Source: Nostoc sp. CHAB 5834 (GTDB taxonomy: Bacteria; Cyanobacteriota; Cyanobacteriia; Cyanobacteriales; Nostocaceae). From it: 23,040 nt of DNA. Location of the stretch: positions 1 to 23,040 of the forward strand of contig JAIVFU010000100.1 of the NCBI GenBank assembly GCA_020829485.1, given 5' to 3'. The notes beneath the pieces are model-generated. The model saw only the letters and a program-made list of their open reading frames with translations, made no database searches and was not told the DNA's origin. The translations under genes were made by a program, and so were the position numbers. Below are positions 14,961 to 22,924 of the stretch, in pieces; position 1 is the first letter of the stretch; the number at the start of each line of letters is the position of its first letter.

Positions 14961-15015
14961 TCAATTCGATAAATGACTAAGGTAAGATGTGAAAAGCTTT
15001 TGAGAGGCAAGGGGT

Positions 15016-15396
15016 ATGACTTCAGCATCTGATCAAAAGATCGCCCGCACAGAAAGAGGACTAACGATCGCAGGCACGCGCATTACTCTATACGATGTGA
15101 TGGACTATGTGACACAGCAATATCCTCCAAAGTTCATTCGTGCCATGCTTCACTTGACGGATGAGCAAATTAATGCTGCTCTGTCTTACATTGAGACACA
15201 TCGTCAAGAGGTTGAAGCAGAGTATCAACTCGTTCTCAAGGAAGCCGAAGAGCTGCGGCAGTACTACGAAGAACAGAATCGTGAGTTGGTTGAGAAAATT
15301 GCCAAAATGCCGCCACCACCAGGACGAGAAGCAGCTTGGGAAAAACTTCAGGCGCAGAAAGCCAGACTTAGAGCCAAACTTGAACCCCAGACATGA
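15016..15396 (+). CDS. DUF433 domain protein, putative antitoxin of a PIN-like pair
   Basis: This 126-residue protein starts with a DUF433 winged-helix-like domain (about 10-65): GLTIAGTRITLYDVMDYVTQ, PPKFIRAMLHLTDEQINAAL, SYIETHRQEVE. A long charged helix follows (about 66-126; QLVLKEAEELRQYYEEQNRE), with a proline patch MPPPPGREAAW, likely the partner-binding part. Known DUF433 proteins are predicted antitoxins paired with PIN-like or DUF5615 proteins. GAGAGG at 15002-15007 is 8 nt before the ATG, so the start is well supported. The last codon overlaps the next gene's ATG (ATGA at 15393-15396), implying coupled translation. The pair seems intact, unlike the broken TA module just upstream. 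Confidence 0.8.
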   Translation: MTSASDQKIARTERGLTIAGTRITLYDVMDYVTQQYPPKFIRAMLHLTDEQINAALSYIETHRQEVEAEYQLVLKEAEELRQYYEEQNRELVEKIAKMPPPPGREAAWEKLQAQKARLRAKLEPQT

Positions 15397-15788
15397 TTTT
15401 TCTCGTCGATCATAATCTTGAAGGACACGCACTGCTTTTGTCAGGCAGTATCACAAATCAAGGTTGGCAAGATTTGTTTTCAATCCGCTTTGTTCTTCTC
15501 GAAGAGATGTCACTATCAGTTAATAGCAGCGACAGAGTTGTGTGGAGATTTGCTCAAGCAAATCAAATGCTCCTACTCACTGCGAATCGCAGAATGAAAG
15601 GAAAGGATTCCCTAGAGCAAATATTGCAGGAAGAAAACACGCCGACTTCGTTTCCGGTTGTCACAATTGGAGATGCTGATCGAGTTTTGAATGACCCTGA
15701 CTACCGGGATCTCTGTGTTAATCGCCTACTTGAAATTGTACTTTATATTGACAATTACATGGGGACACGTCGAATTTTTATTCCGTAA
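15393..15788 (+). CDS. PIN-like / DUF5615-related putative toxin partner of the DUF433 protein
   Basis: This 131-residue protein opens with MIFLVDHNLEGHALLLSGSI, in which the Asp6 of VDHNLEG sits like the first acidic residue of PIN-like (DUF5615) nucleases. The middle carries NSSDRVVWRFAQANQMLLLT and ANRRMKGKDSLEQILQEENT, followed by the strand FPVVTIGDADRVL and the C-terminal LLEIVLYIDNYMGTRRIFIP. Homologues in cyanobacterial genomes follow DUF433 genes and are sometimes mislabelled. The gene starts inside the DUF433 stop codon (ATGA). Nuclease activity and toxicity are predicted from the family and not shown by the sequence. All residues appear intact with no frame break. Confidence 0.72.
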   Translation: MIFLVDHNLEGHALLLSGSITNQGWQDLFSIRFVLLEEMSLSVNSSDRVVWRFAQANQMLLLTANRRMKGKDSLEQILQEENTPTSFPVVTIGDADRVLNDPDYRDLCVNRLLEIVLYIDNYMGTRRIFIP

Positions 15789-16106
15789 GTTGCTCTGTTT
15801 GTTGTGCAATGAACAAAAATTGCACATGGGAAATCGCAACTACGGGGAAATACGACTTTTACAAGACGTGAACACCGATCTAGGCGATCGCTCTGCTGTT
15901 CATACAATATCTATTAAGAACAGAAATTTTATTTACTTGGTGTTCTGGTGGTAGCCTGCAACAAGCCCTCCGGGTGACGCTCCTACGTCGCTAACGCTTC
16001 GCTAACAGCAGTCGCTCATGGGGGAAACCCCCTTGGCGCTAGCCTCTCCCTTTGGGAGAAGACCGCGCTGCTTCACCACTGCGCCTTTACGTTCCTGAAA
16101 AAGCCT
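15789..16106. repeat. Spacer before clpB with hairpins and a GC-rich dispersed repeat
   Basis: The spacer (318 nt) has no credible gene. TGTGCAAT (15803-15810) and ATTGCACA (15819-15826) form a perfect 8-bp stem without a T run. From about 15960 to 16085 lies a GC-rich Nostoc-type dispersed repeat containing the palindromes GGGGGAAACCCCC (16020-16032) and TCTCCCTTTGGGAGA (16045-16059). This repeat reaches within about 20 nt of the clpB start, so the clpB promoter must lie in or upstream of it. No CIRCE-type heat-shock inverted repeat was seen. Confidence 0.6.
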
Positions 16107-18725
16107 ATGCAACCTACTAATCCTAACCAATTTACAGAAAAAGCCTGGGAAGCGATCGCTCATACCCCAGATATTGTTAAACAATATCAACAACAGCAAA
16201 TTGAAAGTGAACACTTGATGAAAGCGCTGCTAGAACAAGATGGTCTAGCAACTGGGATTCTGACTAAGGCGGGTGTTAACCTCCAAAAACTGCGCGATCG
16301 CACCGAACAATTTTTCCAACGTCAGCCGAAAGTATCTGGTACTAGCAGTTCTGTCTACTTAGGACGCAGCTTGGATACACTTCTAGATCGGGCAGACGGA
16401 TATCGCCAAGAGTTTCAAGACGAATATATTTCGATTGAACACTTATTGCTGGCTTACGCTAAAGATGACCGCTTTGGCAAAGCTTTATTCCAAGAGTTTG
16501 GTTTAGACGAAGGCAAACTCAAAAATATTATTAAACAAATTCGAGGGAGCCAAAAAGTGACCGATCAAAATCCAGAAGGCAAATACGAAGCACTGGAAAA
16601 ATACGGGCGTGATCTTACAGAAGCTGCACGTAAAGGTCAACTCGATCCAGTGATTGGGCGAGATGATGAAATTCGTCGGACTGTGCAAATTCTCTCTCGC
16701 CGTACTAAGAATAATCCTGTGCTAATTGGTGAACCAGGTGTTGGTAAAACTGCGATCGCCGAAGGATTAGCACAGCGCATTATTGCAGGTGATGTACCCC
16801 AATCCCTCAAAGACCGCAAGCTGATTTCTTTAGATATGGGTGCTTTGATTGCAGGGGCAAAATTCCGGGGTGAATTTGAAGAACGCTTGAAAGCAGTATT
16901 AAAAGAAGTTACTGAATCTGGCGGCAATATTGTTTTATTTATTGATGAAATTCACACCGTTGTCGGCGCTGGTGCAACCCAAGGCGCGATGGATGCTGGT
17001 AACTTATTAAAACCGATGTTGGCGCGGGGCGAATTGCGCTGTATTGGCGCGACAACTCTAGATGAATACCGCAAACATATCGAAAAAGATGCGGCACTAG
17101 AAAGACGCTTCCAGCAAGTTTATGTCGATCAGCCTAGTGTAGAAGATAGCATTTCGATTTTGCGCGGGTTGAGAGAACGTTATGAAAACCACCACGGGGT
17201 GAAGATTTCGGATAGTGCTTTAGTTGCAGCAGCCGTATTGTCGAGTCGATATATTAGCGATCGCTTCCTTCCTGATAAAGCCATTGACTTGGTAGACGAA
17301 GCCGCCGCGAGATTAAAAATGGAGATTACCTCCAAACCTGAAGAACTCGACGAAATTGATCGCAAGATTCTGCAATTGGAAATGGAGAAGCTATCGCTGA
17401 AAAAAGAAAGCGATGCAGCTTCTCGTGAACGTCTAGAAAAATTGGAAAAAGAAATTGCTGATCTCAAAGAAGAACAAAGAACCCTGAATAGTCAATGGCA
17501 GTCTGAAAAAGATATCATTGACAAAATTCAGTCTGTTAAAAAAGAGATTGAACGGGTCAATTTAGAGATTCAGCAAGCAGAACGTGACTATGATCTAAAC
17601 CGGGCTGCGGAGTTGAAATACGGAAATTTAACTAGTTTGCACCGTCAATTGGAAGCAGTAGAATCTGAATTGGCAAACGCTCAAAGAAGTGGTAAATCAC
17701 TATTACGGGAAGAAGTCACCGAAGCTGATATTGCCGAAATTATTTCTAAATGGACAGGAATTCCCATCAGCAAGTTGGTGGAATCTGAGAAAGAAAAACT
17801 GTTGCATTTAGAAGACGAACTACACCGCCGGGTAGTTGGACAAGAAGAAGCAGTCACAGCTGTAGCCGATGCAATTCAGCGATCGCGGGCTGGATTGGCT
17901 GATCCTAATCGTCCCATTGCTAGCTTTATTTTCCTTGGGCCTACAGGTGTGGGTAAAACCGAGTTAGCGAAAGCGCTGGCGGCGTTTATGTTCGATAGTG
18001 AAGATGCGCTGGTGCGAATCGATATGTCTGAGTATATGGAGAAACACGCCGTATCTCGTTTAATCGGTGCGCCTCCAGGATACGTGGGTTATGAAGAAGG
18101 CGGACAACTTACAGAAGCGATTCGTCGCCGTCCTTATTCAGTGATTCTTTTTGACGAAATCGAGAAAGCACACCCCGATGTATTTAATATTTTCTTGCAA
18201 ATTCTTGATGATGGTCGCGTTACTGATGCCCAAGGTCATAAAGTAGACTTCAAGAACGCTATTATCATCATGACGAGCAACATCGGTTCGCAATACATTC
18301 TTGATGTCGCCGGAGATAACACCCACTACGATGAAATGCGCCGTCGAGTAATGGAAGCAATGCGGAATAGCTTCCGTCCAGAGTTCCTGAACCGGATTGA
18401 CGAAATTATCATCTTCCACGGTTTAGATAAGAAGGAATTGCGGCATATTGTGCTACTGCAAGTGGAAAGATTACGGCAAAGATTGAGCGATCGCAAAATA
18501 TCCCTCAAACTTTCGGATGCTGCACTTGACTTTTTAGCAGAAGTAGGGTATGACCCAGTATATGGGGCGCGTCCACTGAAGCGGGCGATTCAGCGAGAGT
18601 TAGAAACTCAAATTGCCAAAGCCATCTTGCGCGGTGAATTCACCGACGGCAACACCATCTCTGTAGATGTGCAAAATGAGCGTCTTTCTTTTAGTCGCTT
18701 ACCTGCTGAGGTGTTTACCAGCTAA
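16107..18725 (+). CDS. clpB: ClpB disaggregase (Hsp100 AAA+ chaperone)
   Basis: ClpB is a hexameric ATP-driven threading machine that, with DnaK, rescues aggregated proteins. The 872 residues give the full architecture. The N-terminal Clp repeat domain is at 1-150. AAA1 has Walker A GEPGVGKT (208-215), Walker B VLFIDE (276-281) and arginine-finger region ALERRFQ (330-336). The M-domain coiled coil (about 405-530), which separates ClpB from ClpA/ClpC, is present. AAA2 has Walker A GPTGVGKT (611-618), Walker B VILFDE (679-684) and pore loop GYVG (658-661). The pore loop of AAA1 has Phe253 (KFRG), where E. coli has Tyr. No IGL/F ClpP-binding loop is present, as expected. No strong Shine-Dalgarno sequence precedes ATG 16107, but the N-terminus ([17 protein letters not shown]) fits cyanobacterial homologues. 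An intrinsic terminator follows, so it is monocistronic. Confidence 0.97.
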   Translation: MQPTNPNQFTEKAWEAIAHTPDIVKQYQQQQIESEHLMKALLEQDGLATGILTKAGVNLQKLRDRTEQFFQRQPKVSGTSSSVYLGRSLDTLLDRADGYRQEFQDEYISIEHLLLAYAKDDRFGKALFQEFGLDEGKLKNIIKQIRGSQKVTDQNPEGKYEALEKYGRDLTEAARKGQLDPVIGRDDEIRRTVQILSRRTKNNPVLIGEPGVGKTAIAEGLAQRIIAGDVPQSLKDRKLISLDMGALIAGAKFRGEFEERLKAVLKEVTESGGNIVLFIDEIHTVVGAGATQGAMDAGNLLKPMLARGELRCIGATTLDEYRKHIEKDAALERRFQQVYVDQPSVEDSISILRGLRERYENHHGVKISDSALVAAAVLSSRYISDRFLPDKAIDLVDEAAARLKMEITSKPEELDEIDRKILQLEMEKLSLKKESDAASRERLEKLEKEIADLKEEQRTLNSQWQSEKDIIDKIQSVKKEIERVNLEIQQAERDYDLNRAAELKYGNLTSLHRQLEAVESELANAQRSGKSLLREEVTEADIAEIISKWTGIPISKLVESEKEKLLHLEDELHRRVVGQEEAVTAVADAIQRSRAGLADPNRPIASFIFLGPTGVGKTELAKALAAFMFDSEDALVRIDMSEYMEKHAVSRLIGAPPGYVGYEEGGQLTEAIRRRPYSVILFDEIEKAHPDVFNIFLQILDDGRVTDAQGHKVDFKNAIIIMTSNIGSQYILDVAGDNTHYDEMRRRVMEAMRNSFRPEFLNRIDEIIIFHGLDKKELRHIVLLQVERLRQRLSDRKISLKLSDAALDFLAEVGYDPVYGARPLKRAIQRELETQIAKAILRGEFTDGNTISVDVQNERLSFSRLPAEVFTS

Positions 18726-18744
18726 TTGAAGATCATCTCACGCC

Positions 18745-18783
18745 AAAACGCCAAGTCAAGCAAGAGCGTCTTGGCGTTTTTTT
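18745..18783 (+). terminator. Intrinsic terminator of clpB
   Basis: An 11-bp stem (AAAACGCCAAG at 18745-18755 with CTTGGCGTTTT at 18770-18780), a 14-nt loop and a run of seven T starting within the right arm form a Rho-independent terminator 20 nt after the clpB stop. Confidence 0.92.
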
Positions 18784-18812
18784 GTGAAACATTAGTAGGG
18801 TGTATAATTACG

Positions 18813-18941
18813 TTAGGGAACTCCAAATAAAAAAATACTCAACTACTTTTTGTGGGGTGGACATCTTGTCCGCCGCAAGCCTTGGGCGGACAAGATGTCC
18901 ACCCCACAAGATTGGATAATTTATTTGTTGGAAGTCCCTTA
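18813..18941. mobile_element. MITE-like element with terminal inverted repeats and a perfect 25-bp internal palindrome
   Basis: The element is about 129 bp. Its ends are GGGAACTCCAAATAAA and, inverted, GGGACTTCCAACAAATAAA, flanked on both sides by TTA that could be a target duplication. The centre is a perfect inverted repeat of 25 bp: 18850-18874 pairs with 18885-18909 (TTGTGGGGTGGACATCTTGT plus CCGCC on the left) around a 10-nt loop. It codes for nothing. A deleted relative is at 8735-8802 and an arm fragment at about 13924-13948. Confidence 0.75.
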
Positions 18942-18970
18942 GCGCAGCGTTAGCGAGTCTACGAGCGTCA

Positions 18971-19540
18971 TTACGAATTATTTTGACCCTTACAAAGTAC
19001 TTGTCGCATTTTACGCATATTTGCAGGTAACTCTAAATTCATTGCTTGTTGAATGAAAATTGCTGGAATTGGAATAAGAGGTGTAGCTTGCACAGTATAA
19101 GCGATTAAGGTACCGTTACCGCAATCTTTGAGGTCTAAATTGGCGTTAAAATCCTCAAAAGTCCCTTTTTCCATGCGGAATTGGATTTGTTGTCCCAGCA
19201 CTTCTACAACGTTGAGGTAAATTTCAACTTGAGCTGTGAAAAAGAAAAAGGCTTTTTGTGCTGCTTGATACAGGCGTTTGACTTCTCCTTTTTGCAATAT
19301 CTCGCTTTTAGTGATATCGGGAAAATATTGCACCCACCGGGGGTAATCAGTTAATTGCTGCCAGACTTGCGATCGCACCATCGGCACATACATCCAGGCT
19401 GTCACCGCGCCACCCCAGGTTTTGTGCGATCGTGTTTCTATTAAAATTTCACCCTGTACCAGCAACTTTTGCTTGTCTTGACTCCAAGCCATATCTGAAC
19501 CTGCAATAATTGAGTCTGAGATATGAGACGCAGACATCAT
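18971..19540 (-). CDS. SRPBCC (START-like, polyketide cyclase/coenzyme Q-binding) domain protein
   Basis: This 189-residue protein has a ligand-binding START-like fold pattern. LVQGEILIETRSH (about 27-39) is the first strand, AWMYVPMVRSQVWQQLTDYP with RWVQYFPDI (about 48-75) is the characteristic helix-loop with the F-P-D-I motif. Beta strands follow (VKRLYQAAQKAFFFFTAQVE, QIQFRMEKGTFEDFNANLDL, GTLIAYTVQATPLIP), then the long C-terminal helix PAIFIQQAMNLELPANMRKM. It is a common cyanobacterial family; the ligand is unknown and might be a lipid or isoprenoid. There is no signal peptide. The start could be either of two adjacent ATGs (19540 or 19537). It is divergent from the small membrane protein gene and not in an operon. 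Confidence 0.8.
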   Translation of the reverse strand: MMSASHISDSIIAGSDMAWSQDKQKLLVQGEILIETRSHKTWGGAVTAWMYVPMVRSQVWQQLTDYPRWVQYFPDITKSEILQKGEVKRLYQAAQKAFFFFTAQVEIYLNVVEVLGQQIQFRMEKGTFEDFNANLDLKDCGNGTLIAYTVQATPLIPIPAIFIQQAMNLELPANMRKMRQVLCKGQNNS

Positions 19541-19962
19541 GATTTTAGTTACTCCTCAACTCATCCACCTAAAATGGAGTTGAAACTACAAGCCATAATA
19601 AAACTTGATTTAGATCCAACCCATTAAATTTTACTTACAGTGTAATGCCTATCCTTTACAGAAACGGCGAGTTTTTGGTAATTATTTCAGTTATCTTACT
19701 GGAAAAACTGTAGTTCTTATCACAATTAACACAATCAATATTTAAGTAAACTTTATAATAGCGGTATTTATAAATTAAAAACTAAGTTCTTAACAGCAAG
19801 AATGGCACAGAAACGACCTAATATCAAGTACTTTACCCCAACGTTTGAATAGGATATCTCGATTTTTACGTGTTATTTCTGATGAAACTGTAACTTTACC
19901 GTAATTTCATATTTTATTGTCAATATCAAGTGTAATGTCTGTTGAGTTGGGAGGAAAAGTAG
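19541..19962. other. AT-rich divergent intergenic region
   Basis: These 420 bases separate two divergent genes and should hold promoters for both. No open frame of interest, no array and no clear hairpin were found. A GGGAGG ribosome-binding site (19949-19954) at the right end belongs to the small membrane protein. No confident -35/-10 pair could be picked by eye. Confidence 0.5.
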
Positions 19963-20157
19963 GTGAGTCAAGCTTCTTTAAATCGTAGATTAATCCAGAT
20001 TTTCGGTATCCTTCTCGGCATTAGCGTAGCCGTCTGGGTACTGAGAGGTTTTGGTATTCTCACTTTTATTCCAGGTGGAATAATTTGGCTACTGTTACTA
20101 GGGGCGATCGCTGTGGCAATTATCAGTTACGTTCAAAGGACTTGGTGGCGTTTTTAG
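19963..20157 (+). CDS. Small two-helix membrane protein
   Basis: This 64-residue protein starts with GTG, 8 nt after a GGGAGG ribosome-binding site, which fixes the start. It has a basic N-terminus (MSQASLNRRLIQIFG), hydrophobic segments at about 12-30 and 36-56 separated by a short loop GFGILTFIPGG, and a basic-aromatic end (YVQRTWWRF). It should be a hairpin inner or thylakoid membrane protein with both ends on the same side. The sequence style is that of a conserved cyanobacterial hypothetical protein; its function is unknown. By recollection such genes lie next to a rubredoxin gene, and a rubredoxin remnant does follow here. Confidence 0.75.
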   Translation: MSQASLNRRLIQIFGILLGISVAVWVLRGFGILTFIPGGIIWLLLLGAIAVAIISYVQRTWWRF

Positions 20158-20160
20158 TTA

Positions 20161-20190
20161 TTTGTCATTTGTCATTTGTCATTTGTCATT
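20161..20190. repeat. STRR array of TCATTTG after the small membrane protein gene
   Basis: About four tandem copies of TCATTTG (ACAAATG on the minus strand) start 3 nt after the stop codon at 20155-20157. Here the array is in the opposite orientation to the genes and provides no start codon. Confidence 0.85.
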
Positions 20191-20245
20191 GGTATATACC
20201 GCGCCACTCGTGGGCAGAAAAGACTAATGATATTGAACTAATTCA

Positions 20246-20295
20246 AACCACGTCCCAAAGGATGCCCGTAGCTCTGCCGTTGGGTGGGCGTGGTT
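20246..20295. repeat. Palindromic dispersed repeat inside the rubredoxin remnant
   Basis: AACCACGTCCC at 20246-20256 and GGGCGTGGTT at about 20286-20295 are near-perfect inverted ends of a 50-bp GC-rich unit, similar in style to other Nostoc dispersed repeats. It lies just before the surviving part of a rubredoxin gene and probably replaced the missing 5' half. Confidence 0.55.
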
Positions 20296-20302
20296 TCTCT
20301 TG

Positions 20303-20404
20303 GACTATATAGCGCCAGGAACAGCCTTTGAAAATATACCAGATGATTGGGTATGTCCGACTTGTGGTGCCACAAAAGATCAATTTGAAGTAGGTGAAGA
20401 GTGA
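20303..20404 (+). pseudogene. 3' remnant of a rubredoxin gene
   Basis: In-frame wording [20 protein letters not shown] and [13 protein letters not shown], stop TGA at 20402-20404, is the second half of a rubredoxin with its C-P-T-C-G iron ligands. The first half with the other Cys pair (C-x-x-C-G-Y) is absent: upstream in the same frame there is repeat-derived sequence and then a stop. With two of four iron ligands missing it cannot be a functional rubredoxin. It is followed closely by the flavoprotein gene at 20454. Confidence 0.8.
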
Positions 20405-20453
20405 AGATAACAGCTAGCCTAGTAAAGTACGTGCTATTGAGAAATTTTAGAAC

Positions 20454-21689
20454 TTGCTACCGTTACGAATCGTAGTTATTGGGGGTGGAGCAGCAGGATT
20501 TTTTGGCGCGATCGCTTGTGCTAAAGCCAATCCTGATGCCCAAGTTATTTTACTCGAAGCCAGTCGCCAACCCCTAGCGAAAGTGCTAATTTCTGGTGGC
20601 GGACGCTGCAACGTTACTCACGCTTGCTTTTTACCTGAGGAGTTAGTGCAAAATTACCCCAGAGGTGCAAAAGCTTTGCGGGGTGCTTTGACTCGGTTTG
20701 GGCCTCAAGACACAGTAGCTTGGTTTGCTGCTGGTGGAGTCTATCTAAAAACTGAAGCCGATGGGCGGATGTTTCCTGTCACCAATACTTCAGAAACCAT
20801 TGTGGAATGTCTGATAAAAGCGGTGGCGACATCTGGGGTAAAACTTCGTATCGGTACACACGTAACTTCGCTGAAAACCTCAGCAGATGGGGGGTTTGAT
20901 ATCCTTCTGAAGTCGGGAGATCAGATTAAATGCGATCGCCTACTTCTTGCCACTGGCAGCAGCCTTGTAGGTTATAAAATTGTCAAAGAGTTAGGTCATC
21001 AAATAGAACCGCCAGTACCCTCTCTATTTACCTTCAACATTACCGATCCTCAATTGCGGGCTTTAGCCGGAGTTAGCGTTAACCCTGTGCAATTGCGGTT
21101 ATCTGGCGGTGGAAAATCGCAATTACAACAAACTGGCCCATTACTAATTACCCATTGGGGTTTGAGTGGCCCGGCTGTTTTGAAGCTTTCTGCTTGGGGT
21201 GCGAGAGTTCTGCACCAAAGCCGCTATCAAGCCACATTATTGATTAATTGGCTGCCCCAATTGCAACAAGAAGAAGTGCGAGAAAAAGTTTTAGCAGTCA
21301 AAGATGAATGGGGGAAGAAAGCGATCGCATTGCATCGCGGCGTTGATCTCCCCCATCGTCTGTGGCAATATATCATTGCCCGTGCAGGCATTACCACAGA
21401 AGATCGTTGGGCAGAAATATCTAGTAAAACCTTAAATAAACTGGTGCAAGAACTTACTCAGGGACAATATTTAATTAGTGGCAAAGGAGCCTTCAAAGAA
21501 GAATTTGTTACCTGTGGTGGTGTCAACCTCAAAGAAGTCAACTTCAAGACAATGGAAAGTAGATTAATTCCTGATCTTTATTTTGCCGGAGAAATCTTAG
21601 ATATTGATGGCGTTACCGGTGGATTTAACTTCCAAAGTGCTTGGACAACAGGGTATTTAGCAGGCATAGCAATGGCAACTAGCAACTAG
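20454..21689 (+). CDS. BaiN/HI0933-family FAD-dependent oxidoreductase
   Basis: This flavoprotein of 411 residues has a Rossmann dinucleotide-binding start, LRIVVIGGGAAGFFGAIACA (GGGAAG at 10-15), with Glu35 ending the second strand (VILLE). The family motif KVLISGGGRCNVTH (43-56) follows, then a second-domain segment LLITHWGLSGPAVLKLSAWG. The C-terminal FAD motif is GEILDIDGVTGGFNFQSAWT then TGYLAG. This is the HI0933/YhiN/BaiN group, whose physiological substrate is mostly unknown. The start is TTG at 20454: an in-frame TAG at 20448-20450 forbids anything earlier and the protein begins in the expected place. The ribosome-binding site is weak. Neighbours give no clear pathway. Confidence 0.88.
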   Translation: MLPLRIVVIGGGAAGFFGAIACAKANPDAQVILLEASRQPLAKVLISGGGRCNVTHACFLPEELVQNYPRGAKALRGALTRFGPQDTVAWFAAGGVYLKTEADGRMFPVTNTSETIVECLIKAVATSGVKLRIGTHVTSLKTSADGGFDILLKSGDQIKCDRLLLATGSSLVGYKIVKELGHQIEPPVPSLFTFNITDPQLRALAGVSVNPVQLRLSGGGKSQLQQTGPLLITHWGLSGPAVLKLSAWGARVLHQSRYQATLLINWLPQLQQEEVREKVLAVKDEWGKKAIALHRGVDLPHRLWQYIIARAGITTEDRWAEISSKTLNKLVQELTQGQYLISGKGAFKEEFVTCGGVNLKEVNFKTMESRLIPDLYFAGEILDIDGVTGGFNFQSAWTTGYLAGIAMATSN

Positions 21690-21791
21690 TCCCGCTTAGA
21701 GAGGAGCGAAGAGGCCAAATAATTACTAATTCGTAATCCGTAATGGGAAAATTGTCTTGCCATTGTAGATCAATTTTGAATATACCCAACA
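21690..21791. other. Short spacer with AATTCGTAAT-type repeat before lpxD
   Basis: About 100 nt hold TTACTAATTCGTAATCCGTAAT (split as TTACTAATTCG and TAATCCGTAAT), a degenerate repeat common in Nostoc spacers, by recollection. The same AATTCGTAA wording occurs inverted at the end of the gene at 18971-19540, where it supplies the stop codon. No terminator or strong promoter was seen. Confidence 0.4.
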
Positions 21792-22844
21792 ATGAAATTC
21801 AGCGAAATTCTTAGCCAATTTGGTGATGCCGCTACCAATCATAGCCTGACTAGCAACCCAGACCATGACCCAGAAATTACAGGGGTAGCAGCCATTGATG
21901 AAGCTAGCAACGGTACTCTCAGCTACGTAGAAGGGGCAAAATTTGGGTCTTTTGTCGCTAAAACTAATGCTAGTGCTTTAATTTTGCCCCAAGACGAAAA
22001 ATTACAGGTGCTTGCACAAGAGAGCGGTATTGTCTGGCTAGCAACCCCAGATCCGCGATTATTGTTTGCCAAAGCGATCGCACTTTTTTACCAACCATAT
22101 CGCCCCATCCCAGAAATTCATCCCACTGCTGTGATTCACTCTACGGCAAAAGTTGGTAATGATGTTTACATTGGCCCCCATGCTGTGATTCAACAAGGGG
22201 TAGAAATTGGCAATGGCGCAATTATTCATCCCAATGTGGTAATTTATCCAGATGCCAAAATAGGCGATCGCACCACCTTACACGCCAACTGTACCATCCA
22301 CGAACGCACCCGCATTGGTGCAGATTGTGTGATTCACAGTGGTGCTGTCATTGGTGCAGAAGGCTTTGGTTTTGTTCCTACCCGGACTGGTTGGTTGAAA
22401 ATGGAACAATCTGGCTATACAGTCTTAGAAGATGGCGTGGAAGTTGGCTGCAACAGTGCAATTGACCGCCCAGCCGTCGGAGAAACACGGGTAGGGTGTA
22501 ATACAGTAATTGATAACTTAGTGCAAATAGGTCACGGTTGCCAAATCGGTTCTGGCTGTGCGATCGCAGGTCAGACTGGCATGGCGGGGGGTGTTAAACT
22601 AGGAAATCGCGTTATTTTAGCTGGACAAACAGGAATAGCCAATCAAGTGAAGATTGGAGATGGGGCAATGACATCTGCTCAAACTGGAATTCACAGCGAT
22701 GTTGCACCAGGAGAAGTTGTCTGCGGATCTCCAGCCATTCCTTACAAACTATATCTCAAGGTATGTGCTGTTTATAGTCGCCTGCCAGATATGTATCAAT
22801 CGCTAAAACAATTGCAACGTAAATTCAAAGATAGCAATGATTAA
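21792..22844 (+). CDS. lpxD: UDP-3-O-acylglucosamine N-acyltransferase
   Basis: LpxD is the third committed enzyme of lipid A synthesis: it transfers a 3-hydroxyacyl chain from acyl carrier protein to the 2-amino group of UDP-3-O-acylglucosamine in the cytoplasm. The 350 residues show the N-terminal uridine-binding domain (about 1-105; ITGVAAIDEASNGTLSYVEG then FVAKTNASALIL). A left-handed beta-helix of hexapeptide repeats follows (about 108-320; IHPTAVIHSTAKVGNDVYIG and onwards) and a C-terminal helical tail (YKLYLKVCAVYSRLPDMYQS). The catalytic histidine of the family corresponds to His248 in VQIGHGCQIG. Length is slightly above the E. coli enzyme. ATG 21792 has no clear Shine-Dalgarno sequence but begins exactly at the family N-terminus. 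Other lpx genes are not in the window. Confidence 0.95.
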   Translation: MKFSEILSQFGDAATNHSLTSNPDHDPEITGVAAIDEASNGTLSYVEGAKFGSFVAKTNASALILPQDEKLQVLAQESGIVWLATPDPRLLFAKAIALFYQPYRPIPEIHPTAVIHSTAKVGNDVYIGPHAVIQQGVEIGNGAIIHPNVVIYPDAKIGDRTTLHANCTIHERTRIGADCVIHSGAVIGAEGFGFVPTRTGWLKMEQSGYTVLEDGVEVGCNSAIDRPAVGETRVGCNTVIDNLVQIGHGCQIGSGCAIAGQTGMAGGVKLGNRVILAGQTGIANQVKIGDGAMTSAQTGIHSDVAPGEVVCGSPAIPYKLYLKVCAVYSRLPDMYQSLKQLQRKFKDSND

Positions 22845-22924
22845 TAGGAACTAGTTAAGTAAAAAGATAAAAGTAAAAAGAGAAGAAAGACTTAATAAGT
22901 TCTGTTTTGTCTTTTTACCTAAAT

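Noticed and set aside
15691..15954. Frame overlapping the end of the PIN-like gene and the spacer
   Set aside because: It starts inside the real gene in another frame, and its extension into the spacer has no recognisable domain or ribosome-binding site.
15960..16085. Possible tRNA or structured RNA before clpB
   Set aside because: The hairpins do not form a cloverleaf, there is no TTC-loop or CCA-adjacent acceptor pairing, and the sequence resembles other GC-rich dispersed repeats in the window.
20085..20312. 75-codon plus-strand frame after the small membrane protein
   Set aside because: It begins inside the real gene and consists mainly of translated STRR heptamers (VICHLSFVICH) and palindromic repeat.
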